NCBI RefSeq assembly: GCF_015352985.1
Contig: NZ_JACYXF010000028.1
Span: 1 to 64,000 of the forward strand
Length of the DNA: 64,000 nt
Reading direction: 5' to 3'
DNA from: Noviherbaspirillum malthae
GTDB lineage: Bacteria; Pseudomonadota; Gammaproteobacteria; Burkholderiales; Burkholderiaceae_D
Each line of letters begins with the position of its first letter. Position 1 is the stretch's first letter. The translations under genes were made by a program, and so were the position numbers. The notes under the pieces are model-generated. The model had not been told where the DNA came from. It ran no database searches and saw only the letters and a program-made list of their open reading frames with translations. Positions 9,239 through 17,872 of this stretch are shown here, in pieces.

Positions 9239-10177
9239 ATGAACATCGCCCGCTTCGATCTCGTCACACTCAGCCTGTTCGTCGCTATTGCCAGGACCGG
9301 CAGCATTACCCGCGGCGCCCAGCAGTCGAGCCTGGCTTTGGCCGCGGCAAGCCGGCGCATTTCCGATCTCGAGGCGCATCTCGGAACGCCCTTGCTGTTT
9401 CGCCATGCCAACGGCGTCACCTTGACCGAGGCGGGTAACGCCTGCTTTCAGCATTCGCTCGGCATCCTCCAGGGAATAGCGCGGATGTCGGGCGTACTTT
9501 CGGATTACGCAGCCGGGGTGCGGGGACAGGTGCGAATCTGGGCCAACACATCGGCCCTTACCCAATTTCTTCCCGACGACTTGCATGCCTTCGTTAACTC
9601 GCATTCAGGAATCCAGATCGATATCGAAGAACGCAATAGCGGGGACGTTGTCGCCGGCGTACGAGAAAACCGGACCGACATCGGCATCTTCGCGGAACCG
9701 ACGCCTGCCGAGGGGCTGGAAGTCTTTTCCTATCGGGACCAGCATCTGGGACTGGTCGTTCCCAAGGGACATCCGCTGGCGCGCAGCAAGACAGTTACGT
9801 TTTCGGATGCGCTCGACTATGATTTCGTGAGCCTGTCGGAAGCGACATCGCTGACCGAGCGCTTGTACGCCGAAGGCAGCCGGCTTCAGAAAACGCTGAA
9901 ATTGCGCACCCAGGTCAGGAGCTTCGATGTGGTGTGCAGGATGGTGGAAGCCGGCATGGGGATTGGCGTATTGCCGCTGCCGGCGCCGCAGGTAAAGCGC
10001 TCGGGTTTGGTGATTCTGCGCCTGCATGAGCGCTGGGCGGAACGGCGGCTGCTTCTGGCAGTGCGGGATGCGCGCGCACTGCCGATGCCGGTCAGGTTAC
10101 TGGCCGCGACACTGAGTGAGGAGGCCGCCTACGCCCTCGCTCGCAGAGAGACGAATGAAAATCCTGCGCTGCGCTGA
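9239..10177 (+). CDS. LysR-family transcriptional regulator, divergent from Bug/isomerase operon
   Basis: A 312-residue LysR protein. The winged helix occupies about residues 1-65 (SITRGAQQSSLALAAASRRI), followed by a periplasmic-binding-protein-like effector domain. The frame is open from 9191, but AAAGGA at 9228-9233 and the family length favour ATG at 9239. The divergent position, with 205 bases to the Bug gene start at 9033, suggests it controls import and isomerisation of the same carboxylate. Effector unknown. Confidence 0.87.
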   Translation: MNIARFDLVTLSLFVAIARTGSITRGAQQSSLALAAASRRISDLEAHLGTPLLFRHANGVTLTEAGNACFQHSLGILQGIARMSGVLSDYAAGVRGQVRIWANTSALTQFLPDDLHAFVNSHSGIQIDIEERNSGDVVAGVRENRTDIGIFAEPTPAEGLEVFSYRDQHLGLVVPKGHPLARSKTVTFSDALDYDFVSLSEATSLTERLYAEGSRLQKTLKLRTQVRSFDVVCRMVEAGMGIGVLPLPAPQVKRSGLVILRLHERWAERRLLLAVRDARALPMPVRLLAATLSEEAAYALARRETNENPALR

Positions 10178-10340
10178 TGAAAGAGCAAGTCCATACCCCC
10201 GTCAGTACCAATGCCATGCCGCTTTACAAGCTGCTGGCTGATCTTCCTCCGCGTTCAAGCATTGAAACCGTGTGGCGAGTGGCCGCTCATGGTCGCGAGG
10301 TGCCTAGCACCGATGGATGGGACGCGTCTCCAGGAGGAAG

Positions 10341-10856
10341 TCAAGAGGCTGATCCCCCGGCCTGGTCGACAGCACCATTTGCCAACCATACCATTGTTTG
10401 TACCGTGATATGCGGGTAGCTTGCCAAGGGTTCGTACTCATCAATGAAAACGAAGCCCTGCTTCAAATAGAAGTTTGCTGCCCTTCCATTGTCTGGGGAA
10501 ACATCCAGAAAAATTCGCTCATGCCCTTTCTGCCGGGCTCGAAATTTAACTGCTTCAACCAGAGTTGACGCAATGCCCGAGCCACGCACGCGCGGGCCGA
10601 TCCACATCCCGATCAAGCTGTAGCGATTTTCTCGACTGAGGCCAGCGCCTATCATTCCGACCGGCGCGCCATGGACAAAAGCCAACCAGAATTCTGGTCC
10701 AGCCGTAGCCGAAGCTCGCTCCTGCCATTGCTCGTCAGTGTATTTGGCGGCCGTTTCGTAGCTCACACCAAATGCTGTCGGCGTATCGGAGAGCGCTGCC
10801 AGACGGACTTGCTTCAACAACATCCAGTCCTTTGCTTCAGTCAGTCGAACTTTCAT
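10341..10856 (-). CDS. GNAT-family N-acetyltransferase
   Basis: A 171-residue acetyltransferase. The acetyl-CoA binding core follows the R/Q-x-x-G-x-G/A pattern in VRGSGIASTLVEA, and the C-terminal DVSPDNGRAANFYLKQGF is the usual GNAT motif B. Substrate may be a small amine or a protein amino group and cannot be read from sequence. The frame extends to 10907, but MKVRLTEAKDW at 10856 is the natural family start. The upstream neighbour on the same strand is an alpha/beta hydrolase 118 bases away, so they may not form an operon. Confidence 0.82.
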   Translation of the reverse strand: MKVRLTEAKDWMLLKQVRLAALSDTPTAFGVSYETAAKYTDEQWQERASATAGPEFWLAFVHGAPVGMIGAGLSRENRYSLIGMWIGPRVRGSGIASTLVEAVKFRARQKGHERIFLDVSPDNGRAANFYLKQGFVFIDEYEPLASYPHITVQTMVWLANGAVDQAGGSAS

Positions 10857-10973
10857 ATATTGCTCGAAATGGCAAAGGCTTGATGGTCTCACGGTAGATG
10901 CCGTCACGGCAATATCCTGAAATCCGATTGCGACTGCTTCCTGTCACTGCGACTTGCAGAAAGCAGACGGCCA

Positions 10974-11594
10974 TCACCGCTCGGATGAGATCTGCATCAG
11001 ATGGGCGTCGACAAACGGCGCGATTTCTTTCGCATGAACGTGGGCCAAATCGTGATCGCCGCCAGAGACCACGTGCATCCGCGCGTTTGGAAGCAATTCA
11101 AGTAGCCTGTGTCCAACCGCGACCGGACTAAGTGGATCAACATCACCCCATAGCAGAAGAACCGGCTGGGAAATTTTTCCGAGTTCAGGCGATATATCCG
11201 ATTTGAATGATAAAAACCAGTCGGGAAGTGAGGGATATGCGCTTGCAAATCCCTCACGCCAATCTTGAGCACCTAGGGATGTCATATCCATCCCGCCGGA
11301 AGTGACGGCCAGAACCAGATGGGTCACCAAGTCAGGTCTTCGAAGTGCGGCGTATGTGGCTAACACGCCCATCGACTGACCAATCAAGGCGGTCGGCTGG
11401 TCGATATGAGAGACGACCATTCCAACGAGATCGGAAAAGCTATTGACGGCTGGGATTGCCGGCTCCTGACCAAAACCTGGATACCCGATGATTGACTTGG
11501 CTGCGCGGCTGTTTAGTTGATTAGCTAGCGGTTTCCAAAAATCCTTGTTACCGGATGCACCTGGCAGGAAAAGCAGCTTTGACGGTGTAAGCAA
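10974..11594 (-). CDS. Alpha/beta-fold hydrolase
   Basis: A cytosolic alpha/beta hydrolase of about 206 residues. The nucleophile elbow is GQSMG, the acid is in GDVDPLSP and the catalytic His in GGDHDLAH. LFLPGASGNKDFW is the oxyanion region. No ATG opens the frame. TTG at 11594 is the best start because AGGAAG lies 6 bases before it. A more distal TTG at 11636 is also possible. Function (esterase, lactonase or C-C hydrolase) is not determined. Downstream is the GNAT gene, and upstream is transposase debris. Confidence 0.8.
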   Translation of the reverse strand: MLTPSKLLFLPGASGNKDFWKPLANQLNSRAAKSIIGYPGFGQEPAIPAVNSFSDLVGMVVSHIDQPTALIGQSMGVLATYAALRRPDLVTHLVLAVTSGGMDMTSLGAQDWREGFASAYPSLPDWFLSFKSDISPELGKISQPVLLLWGDVDPLSPVAVGHRLLELLPNARMHVVSGGDHDLAHVHAKEIAPFVDAHLMQISSER

Positions 11595-11785
11595 TGTGTG
11601 CTTCCTCAAGTTTTGGCTAGAGCGGCGAAGGAGCAATTATAAATTGTTGCAATTCTCGGCGCCGTATCCTGGCGACCGCTTGTGGCCGGCGCATGCCTGT
11701 GCTGAAGTCTTGTCGAGTGCATCCTTCCCGGGGCTTTCCCGACGTGCGGTTTCGATCAGGCTGAAGCGGAATGCGGTCTACGGAT

Positions 11786-12154
11786 AGCGTCCAACTTCGC
11801 CATGTACCTGAAGGCATATATGAATGCTGCAGATGTTACGCAGCCAGGACAAGAATGGTTCTGCAGACAATTGCAGAAGATCTCGATGTACGCACGAAGC
11901 GCCGCTTCGGCAGGGAGGCGTGACGGATAGCGCTGATGATGCGTCAATTCATTCCGCAGACTACCCTGAACGCCTCCATGGAGGCGTTGTCATGGCACTT
12001 TCCTTTGCATGACATCGGCGCGCATGTTGAACTGGCGCAGCGCCTGACGGTAGCGCATGCGCACCGCATGCCATGGCACTCGTACGGCCAACCACTGCGT
12101 CATGCGCTCGCTCTTGCGGTATCCAACGATTTCGCGGCAGAGCTCGAGGTACAG
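11786..12154 (-). pseudogene. Degenerate IS3-family transposase (orfB) remnant
   Basis: Pieces of an IS3 OrfB integrase domain can be read on the minus strand in shifted frames. The first is REIVGYRKSERMTQWLA followed by YRQALRQFNMRA (12154-11990). The next, in another frame, is KCHDNASMEAF with the DDE glutamate (about 12000-11968). The last is THHQRYPSRLPAEAALRAYI with AAFIYAFRYMAKLDA (11947-11786). At least two frameshifts and missing ends make it non-functional. No terminal repeats were identified. Confidence 0.72.
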
Positions 12155-12179
12155 CCCGCAGTCAGCTGTTACTCTTTCC

Positions 12180-12674
12180 TTATGAGGCATCTTCTCGCTT
12201 TATATTCATCGCAGTGACATGGTTGTGCCAGGCTTCATATATGTCCTGCCCTTCCAGTCTCACCGGGAGTGATCGAAGCTTCATATGCCGCGCATCGATT
12301 GGGCGAGCAATTTCGAGATAGCCGTTTTCGGCGGATAGATCAAAAGGCGCGCCATCTTCATTGGAGTAGGCGTAATAGACCCTGGTTACGCCGGAAAGAT
12401 ACATGGCGGTAAGGCACATGGGGCAGGGATAACCGCTTGCATATACCTCCGCGCCGCTCAGGTCGGTGGAGCTAAGGGCTCTGGCGGCTGTTCGCAGCGC
12501 CTGCATTTCGGCATGCGCGGTCGGATCACAATTGGCATCGACCTCATTGACGGCACGTGCTACAACCTCCCCATCCTTCACCAGTACTGCACCAAACGGC
12601 CAGGTATGCCGGTCTCGAACATTGTCCATCGCAAGCTGCAGGGCTTCCATCATGTATTGTTCCTGACGTGACAC
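12180..12674 (-). CDS. CDA-fold nucleoside/base deaminase (guanine deaminase-like)
   Basis: A 164-residue zinc deaminase. HAEMQ (zinc His and catalytic Glu) and PCPMC (two zinc Cys) are intact, and YYAYSNEDGAPFDLS follows as in the GuaD/TadA-like subfamily. It probably deaminates guanine or a related purine, feeding xanthine toward urate. The adjoining transporter and hydroxyisourate hydrolase genes fit this. The frame is open to 12758, but a GTG at 12674 has a strong AGGAG about 8 bases upstream and is the likely start; ATG at 12653 is an alternative. It is the last gene of the minus-strand ureide block, 150 bases after the MFS gene. Exact substrate uncertain. Confidence 0.78.
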   Translation of the reverse strand: MSRQEQYMMEALQLAMDNVRDRHTWPFGAVLVKDGEVVARAVNEVDANCDPTAHAEMQALRTAARALSSTDLSGAEVYASGYPCPMCLTAMYLSGVTRVYYAYSNEDGAPFDLSAENGYLEIARPIDARHMKLRSLPVRLEGQDIYEAWHNHVTAMNIKREDAS

Positions 12675-12824
12675 GTATTCTCTCCTGCAAAAGCTGGACA
12701 TAGGGTGGTGATGAAGATGGCTGCGCATGATGCCGCGCCATCTCCGGCCTGACGTCATCGCAGCATAAATAAACCTGGCGCATTGCTGAAGACGGGTTCT
12801 ATGCGCCTTAAGGGAAGTGCCCGA

Positions 12825-14177
12825 TCAATGTGTGGCTGTATTGAGCTGATTCTTCTCTTTCTCTACCGGCTTGGGCGGCCTGATCAGCAGCAGAATGAGT
12901 AAAGCACCGACTGCTTCGATCACGGCGACTCCCAGCAATCCGGCAGACAGCGAGCCACCCGTATCCTTGATGACACCCATGGCATAAGGTGCACCGAAGC
13001 CGGCAAGATTTGCAATCGAGTTGATCATGGCGACGCCAGCCGCAGCAGCGGTGCCGGAGACATACAGGCTCGGCAGTTGCCAGAACACCGGAATCGCGCT
13101 CATCGTTCCCACCACGGCCACCGTCAGAGCGATAAAGGCGAACACCGGATTCTGCGCAAATATGGCGATTGCCGCCATTGCAGTTGCGCCCAGCAGGGCG
13201 GCACCGGAGACATGCAGCGTGGTCCGGCGTGTCTTGTCCGCGAAATGGCCATTGGCGATCATTCCGCATGCACCAAAGAGGTAAACGACGCCGATCAGCA
13301 GTCCTACGTGCAGGGAGTCGGAGACACCCATGTCTCTAACAATTGTCGGCGCCCAGAACGTCAGCGTGGAATTGGCGGCGATGATGCAGAAGAAAATGGC
13401 GACCAGCGACCATAGCTTCATGTTGCGCAGGCTAGCCAGGAAGTTGTGTTCGCGCGGGCCGATCGCAGCTGCATCCCGCTCAAGGTCGCGCCGCAGGAAC
13501 TCGCGTTCGCTTTCGGTCAGCCAGGCCGCCTGCATCGGCTTGTCGGTCAGATACGCGAGTGTGACGAAGCCGGCGATCACGGATGGAATGCCTTCGATCA
13601 GGAACAGCCATTGCCATCCATGCATGCCGTGGTAATTGTTCAGCGAAGTCATGATCACGCCTGCCAGTGGCCCGCCGATAATCCCGGCGACCGCGGATGC
13701 TGACATGAAAAGGCCAAATGCTTTCGACCGTCGCTCACTCGGATACCAGTAAGTCAGGTAAAGGATGATGCCTGGATAGAATCCGGCCTCGAAGACACCT
13801 AACAGAAACCGCAAGATATAGAACTGCGTTGGCGTCGTGGTGAACAGCATCAGTATGCTGACGATCCCCCATCCGATGGTGATGCGGGCAATGGTCTTTT
13901 TTGCGCCGATGCGCTCCAGCAGCATGTTGCTGGGCACTTCGAACAGAAAATAGCCGATAAAGAAAATGCCTGCGCCAAGGCCGTAAACGGTCTCTGAAAA
14001 TTTCAGGTCACTCAGCATCTGCAGCTTGGCAAAACCGATATTGACCCGGTCAAGCCATGCAAGCACCCACAGTGCGGCCAGAAATGGAATCAGGTGCCAG
14101 GTGACTTTCCGATAGATGCGATCAGCCTCGCTTCCGGCCGGAACAGCGCGCACGCCGTGCGTTTTGGACGATGTCAT
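12825..14177 (-). CDS. MFS transporter, anion:cation symporter (ACS) family
   Basis: A 450-residue integral membrane protein with about 12 hydrophobic segments. The opening motif LAWLDRVNIGFAKLQM and GYFLFEVPSNMLLERIGAKK are typical of ACS (galactonate, phthalate or tartrate-type) carriers. AGGAG precedes ATG at 14177, and the longer frame to 14240 is unlikely. It is cotranscribed with two hydroxyisourate hydrolases and OHCU decarboxylase, so I infer uptake of urate, allantoin or a related ureide. The family itself moves organic anions. No cytosolic motif fixes the substrate. Confidence 0.85.
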   Translation of the reverse strand: MTSSKTHGVRAVPAGSEADRIYRKVTWHLIPFLAALWVLAWLDRVNIGFAKLQMLSDLKFSETVYGLGAGIFFIGYFLFEVPSNMLLERIGAKKTIARITIGWGIVSILMLFTTTPTQFYILRFLLGVFEAGFYPGIILYLTYWYPSERRSKAFGLFMSASAVAGIIGGPLAGVIMTSLNNYHGMHGWQWLFLIEGIPSVIAGFVTLAYLTDKPMQAAWLTESEREFLRRDLERDAAAIGPREHNFLASLRNMKLWSLVAIFFCIIAANSTLTFWAPTIVRDMGVSDSLHVGLLIGVVYLFGACGMIANGHFADKTRRTTLHVSGAALLGATAMAAIAIFAQNPVFAFIALTVAVVGTMSAIPVFWQLPSLYVSGTAAAAGVAMINSIANLAGFGAPYAMGVIKDTGGSLSAGLLGVAVIEAVGALLILLLIRPPKPVEKEKNQLNTATH

Positions 14178-14256
14178 GTCATGTCTCCTGTGCGCTGTCG
14201 GCGCACTTATTGTTGTCGGTTGAAAGGTGGTTGCAAACAAGCGGATGAGGAATGCC

Positions 14257-14610
14257 TCAGCTTCCGCGGTATGTCGTGCAAGACCACGGTGTGGCCAGCA
14301 TCGGCACGTGATAATGCTGTTTCGTATCGAACACCGAAAACCGTACCGGTACCGAATCGATGAACGCGAGTTCGGGCATTGGCGTCTTCATTCTTGCGAA
14401 ATACTCGCGCACATGGAATACCAGTTCGTATTTGCCGATCCTGGTCTCCTCCGGTTTGAGAATCATCTGGTCCGTACGTCCATCCTGATTCGTGTAGACC
14501 GTCTTCACCAACCGATAGCGGTCCTGGTCCCAGACTGAAAAATCGATGCGCATGCCTGCGCCCGGCGCGCCAGTGGCAGTGTTGAGAACATGTGTTGTAA
14601 TCCCGGCCAT
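14257..14610 (-). CDS. uraH: 5-hydroxyisourate hydrolase (transthyretin-like)
   Basis: A 117-residue HIU hydrolase of normal length. It catalyses 5-hydroxyisourate to OHCU, the second step after urate oxidation. The catalytic set is visible: THVLNTATG (His), DGRTD (Arg), HYHVPMLATPW (His) and the diagnostic C-terminal YRGS. AAGGAG lies just before the ATG. No signal peptide, so it should be cytosolic. It sits between an exported paralogue (14643) and the MFS transporter in one minus-strand operon with OHCU decarboxylase. Urate oxidase and allantoinase are not in this window. Confidence 0.93.
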   Translation of the reverse strand: MAGITTHVLNTATGAPGAGMRIDFSVWDQDRYRLVKTVYTNQDGRTDQMILKPEETRIGKYELVFHVREYFARMKTPMPELAFIDSVPVRFSVFDTKQHYHVPMLATPWSCTTYRGS

Positions 14611-14642
14611 TAGTGTCTCCTTCTTGCGTGTTCAGTGCGTGT

Positions 14643-15125
14643 TCAGCTGCCGCGGTAATAAGAGTAGCTCCACGGGGTCAGCAGAATCGCAATGTGATAT
14701 CGCTGGCGTGGGTCGTCGATCGAGAAACGGATCGGTACTTCGGTCAGGAAGGACGGTCGGGGCAAGGCTGTGTTGAGCTTTGCATAATGCGGTTCGACAT
14801 CCAATAGCAACTCATAGCTTCCGCGTAGAAACGTCTCGCCCTCGAAGAGCGGAGCGTCAGTGCGCCCGCCCTGATTTGTATTGAAGGTGCGCATGGGCCG
14901 GTATGCACTTCCGTCAAGCATGGAAAGACTGACGCGCATTCCCGATGCCGGCAAACCGGTCCAGATATCGATTGCATGCATCGTGAGCCGACCTGGGCCG
15001 TTCGTTTTGACGGATGCGGCAGGCGGGGCAGCTTCCGGTACGCTCGCGCAGCCCGCCAATGCGGATGTGCCCGCAGCCAGTCCGGCCGCAAGGAAGTGCC
15101 GGCGATTGAGCCTCGTTATCGTCAT
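14643..15125 (-). CDS. Hydroxyisourate hydrolase-like protein with Tat-type lipoprotein signal
   Basis: A 160-residue transthyretin/HIUase-fold protein. A 25-residue leader NRRHFLAAGLAAG...LAGC combines a twin-arginine motif with a lipobox, so it is probably exported folded and anchored as a lipoprotein. The HIUase domain (about 45-160) keeps MHAIDIWTG, GGRTDA and the C-terminal YRGS. The HYH of the catalytic strand is RYH, so one histidine is replaced. It may act on 5-hydroxyisourate in the periplasm or have lost activity. Its stop is 33 bases from the next uraH start, and its start overlaps the uraD stop by 4 bases, so it belongs to the same operon. Confidence 0.82.
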   Translation of the reverse strand: MTITRLNRRHFLAAGLAAGTSALAGCASVPEAAPPAASVKTNGPGRLTMHAIDIWTGLPASGMRVSLSMLDGSAYRPMRTFNTNQGGRTDAPLFEGETFLRGSYELLLDVEPHYAKLNTALPRPSFLTEVPIRFSIDDPRQRYHIAILLTPWSYSYYRGS

Positions 15126-15664
15126 GCCACTTTCCTTTCCGAATTCTCTTGTGCCGAATATCTGGACAGCAATCGATCAAGGCGCATGCCGACGATATCG
15201 AATATCTGCTCGAGATTGTTGTGGAATTCGATCTCCGTATCATGCTGCAGGCGGCGCTCGAATTCCTTGAAAATCTCGGATTTCGAATAGTTGCGCACCG
15301 CGATAATGAAAGGAAAGCCGTGTTTGGCGCGGTAAGCGGCGTTAAGCCGCTGCATGGATTTCATCTCGTCCTTCGACAAGGCGTCGAGTCCTGCACTTGC
15401 CTGCTCGCTGACTGAATTCGTCGTCATGGTGCCCTCCTGGGCCTCTTTTCCGGCGAGGTCAGGATGCGCCCGAAGCAAATCGAGAATTTGTGTCGTCGGA
15501 GCATGGCGCACCGCGTCAAACATCGCCTGATACAAGGTGTCGTAAGTCGCGAAAGGCTGGGCTTTCCATGCCGACTGGGCAACCCAGGGGGAATGCTCGA
15601 ACACGTTGCCGAAAGTATCAATGAAAACTGCGCTGCCCATGCGGTTGATTGCATTCAAATCCAC
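15122..15664 (-). CDS. uraD: 2-oxo-4-hydroxy-4-carboxy-5-ureidoimidazoline (OHCU) decarboxylase
   Basis: A 180-residue all-helical protein. It decarboxylates OHCU to S-allantoin after HIU hydrolase. AHPDLAGK holds the catalytic histidine, and FGNVFEHSPWVAQSAW with KHGFPFIIAVRNYSK are family landmarks. The ATG at 15664 has AAGGAG about 9 bases upstream. It is the first gene of the ureide operon and its 3' end overlaps the next gene (ATGA). It is divergent from the LysR gene at 15862. Function is well supported; partner enzymes upstream in the pathway must lie elsewhere. Confidence 0.92.
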   Translation of the reverse strand: MDLNAINRMGSAVFIDTFGNVFEHSPWVAQSAWKAQPFATYDTLYQAMFDAVRHAPTTQILDLLRAHPDLAGKEAQEGTMTTNSVSEQASAGLDALSKDEMKSMQRLNAAYRAKHGFPFIIAVRNYSKSEIFKEFERRLQHDTEIEFHNNLEQIFDIVGMRLDRLLSRYSAQENSERKVA

Positions 15665-15746
15665 TTTGTCTCCTTCTTTGAAGCCTTGATTTGCACGATG
15701 CCGGCTCGTCCATGATTGAATTGAAACCGCAGCCGGACGGTTGGAT

Positions 15747-15797
15747 GGACTATAGTTGGGGCTCGTTTTGCATACAATCTTGATTCTGTTATAGTCC
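15747..15797. promoter_or_regulatory. Inverted repeat in the uraD/LysR divergent promoter
   Basis: GGACTATA (15747-15754) and TATAGTCC (15790-15797) form a perfect 8-bp inverted repeat separated by 35 bases. It lies between the uraD start and the divergent LysR gene. The right half overlaps the TTGATTCTGTTATA motif (15780-15793), which recurs upstream of the paralogous LysR gene at 23137. A LysR operator is the natural reading; no experimental basis is available. Confidence 0.5.
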
Positions 15798-15861
15798 GGA
15801 TAACAACGCCGGAATGCAATATTGTTGTGGTTTCCGCTGGTCTACTTTCGCCCCTGCTGAC

Positions 15862-16842
15862 ATGTCGCGTTCTGCTGATCCCTTGGATACATTCCTGCTG
15901 CGTGTGCTGGAGACGCTCATCAACGAACGCAGTGTCTCCAAGGCGGCCATCCGGCTCAATCAGTCGCAGCCTGCCATCAGCGCGGTATTGAAGCGTTTGC
16001 GCGAGATGTTCAACGACCCTCTGCTGGTACGCGAACGGGGTCAGATGATTCCCACCGAACGGGCACTGGAGTTGGTGACATCGGCACGCGTCATCTTGAA
16101 TGAAACGGCACGCATGCTCGCCGAGCCGTCGAATTACGTTGCCGCGACTTCGCAACGGGAATTTCGTATCGGCGCCGCCGACTTCATGATTGCCACGTTT
16201 CTGAATGAGGTCGTCAAGCGTCTCCGTTCAGAGGCGCCATTAACTCGACTGACGGTCATCCCATTGCGGGGAGACCTTGATTACGAAGCCGCGCTTGCGA
16301 ACGGGGACCTGGATCTGGTGATCGGTAATTGGCCCAATCCGCCGCCTCAGCTGCATCTTGGCGTGCTCCTGGAGGACGACGTTGTCTGTCTGATGGGAAG
16401 GGATAACAGGCTGGTCCGGGAAATGACGCAGAGCGACTACCTGGCCGCAGCGCATATCGTTCCGCTCTCCTATTCAAATGCCCATCGCGGCGTGGTCGAG
16501 ACGCACTTGTCAAGCATGCGTTTGTCTCGCAATGCGGTCATAACGCTGCCGTTTTTCGGAATGGCGCCCTATCTCCTGTCACAAACGGATCTGGTGTTTA
16601 CCACAAGCCGGCATTTTGCCGAGTACCATGCGAAATTTCTGCCTTTGGCCATCGTCGAACCGCCTGTCCCCTTCCCGAAGATGCGGTTCTATCAACTCTG
16701 GCATGAAGGTACACACCGCTCGAGGGCGCACGAGTGGTTAAGACAGCTCTTCACCGACGCCAGCAGACATGCGCAACAGAAGATTGGCATCAGCAAACCA
16801 ACAAAGCTGCCGCCTGTGAAGCAGCATGTTGTTCCGCGATGA
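15862..16842 (+). CDS. LysR-family regulator (NodD-like branch) of the ureide operon
   Basis: A 326-residue LysR protein. The helix-turn-helix reads RSVSKAAIRLNQSQPAISAV, followed by NDPLLVRERGQMIPTERAL. The C-terminus MRFYQLWHEGTHRSRAHEWL is shared almost word for word with the regulator at 23137. The two are paralogues, one beside ureide genes and one beside a purine permease. The frame is open from 15814; ATG at 15862 fits the family, though no clear ribosome site is seen. It is divergent from uraD across about 200 bases containing an inverted repeat. It likely activates ureide catabolism in response to a purine breakdown product. Confidence 0.87.
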   Translation: MSRSADPLDTFLLRVLETLINERSVSKAAIRLNQSQPAISAVLKRLREMFNDPLLVRERGQMIPTERALELVTSARVILNETARMLAEPSNYVAATSQREFRIGAADFMIATFLNEVVKRLRSEAPLTRLTVIPLRGDLDYEAALANGDLDLVIGNWPNPPPQLHLGVLLEDDVVCLMGRDNRLVREMTQSDYLAAAHIVPLSYSNAHRGVVETHLSSMRLSRNAVITLPFFGMAPYLLSQTDLVFTTSRHFAEYHAKFLPLAIVEPPVPFPKMRFYQLWHEGTHRSRAHEWLRQLFTDASRHAQQKIGISKPTKLPPVKQHVVPR

Positions 16843-17107
16843 GCGGCTTTCCAACCGGCCTATTCAACAAGTCTGAAGTTGCCACAATGCCTGAATTCTG
16901 GTTCATGAATGGCTTGACCCGTCTGCATTTTCACAAATGGCTGCTTTCTTACTTAAGTCCAGACATGGGCGCACTGTCTGATAATTTCAGGATGCAGCCC
17001 TTGTCTGCCTGTCGACTTTACAGAAAACGGACACTCAACTCCCGGGTAAAGCCGTGCTGTGATGCAGCACCGCCTTTATTGGCGGCCGCTATGGTCAGGC
17101 AGGTACT

Positions 17108-17872
17108 TCAAGGCGCATCCATGCCTTTGGATTTAAGCGCTGATTTTGCGCTGCCACTGCCCAGCAGCGTGAGAAAGGCCTTTGCCGCAGACTGCTTGCC
17201 GGATGCGGCGCCGATGCCCCCGGCATAGACGGTTTCATTCTGGATGTCCGCAGGCAGCGGACCGACGAGTACGGCGCCTGGCACCGCCAGAATTTCACTG
17301 ATCTGGTGAATGCCGATGTCGGCCTCGCCGCTGACCACGCGCTGCGCGACCAGTCCGCCCGGCACCAGTACCGCCTTGTCACGAACCTGCGCGGCGATGC
17401 CCAGTCTGTCGAATAGTTTCGCGAGATAGATGCCGCTTGAACCGCCGGCTGCGGGGTCAATGTAGGCAACTTTGGGCGCGTCGAGCAATGACTTGCGAAA
17501 GGCGTCGACCGTGCTGATGTCAGGGGCGGGCTGTCCCAGCCTGATGGCTACACCGATAGATACGCGGGCCAGCTTCACAATGCTGTCCGCCGTTATCTTG
17601 CCGGCTTGCGTCAACTGGATCAATGCCTCCGGCGTCAGAACGGCCACATCAAAGGCTTCGCCATCCTTGATGCGGCGAACCAGTGCGCCGGCGGTATCAT
17701 TTTCCACCCGCAGGGTATGGCCGCTCTCTTTTTCGAACTCGGGCGCCAGCAAGGCAACCACTGGCTTGAAAGCGCCGGCAGTCAGCACTTTTACCTCCTC
17801 CGCGTGTGCCGGGTGCAGGCAGCTTGCCGTGATGGCCAAGGCGGCGATCCATGCGTTTTTTGTGACGTTCAT
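17108..17872 (-). CDS. ModA-like extracellular solute-binding protein (orphan)
   Basis: A 254-residue periplasmic protein. A Sec signal peptide of about 24 residues ends at HPAHAEEV. The mature domain starts VKVLTAGAFKPVVALLAPEF and has DVAVLTPEAL and YIDPAAGGSSGIYLAKLF, the pattern of the molybdate-binding ModA superfamily. Many such proteins in Burkholderiales are not true molybdate receptors. No ABC permease or ATPase gene is adjacent, so it is an orphan. Ligand unknown. The 265 bases before its 3' end hold no gene. Confidence 0.8.
   Translation of the reverse strand: MNVTKNAWIAALAITASCLHPAHAEEVKVLTAGAFKPVVALLAPEFEKESGHTLRVENDTAGALVRRIKDGEAFDVAVLTPEALIQLTQAGKITADSIVKLARVSIGVAIRLGQPAPDISTVDAFRKSLLDAPKVAYIDPAAGGSSGIYLAKLFDRLGIAAQVRDKAVLVPGGLVAQRVVSGEADIGIHQISEILAVPGAVLVGPLPADIQNETVYAGGIGAASGKQSAAKAFLTLLGSGSAKSALKSKGMDAP

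Noticed and set aside
10177-10419. 80-codon frame starting in the LysR stop (TGATG)
   Set aside because: It overlaps the 3' end of the GNAT gene on the other strand, has no motif and no sensible composition.
16734-17228. 164-codon plus-strand frame after the LysR gene
   Set aside because: It starts inside the LysR gene and runs into the antisense of the binding protein gene; no motif or ribosome site.
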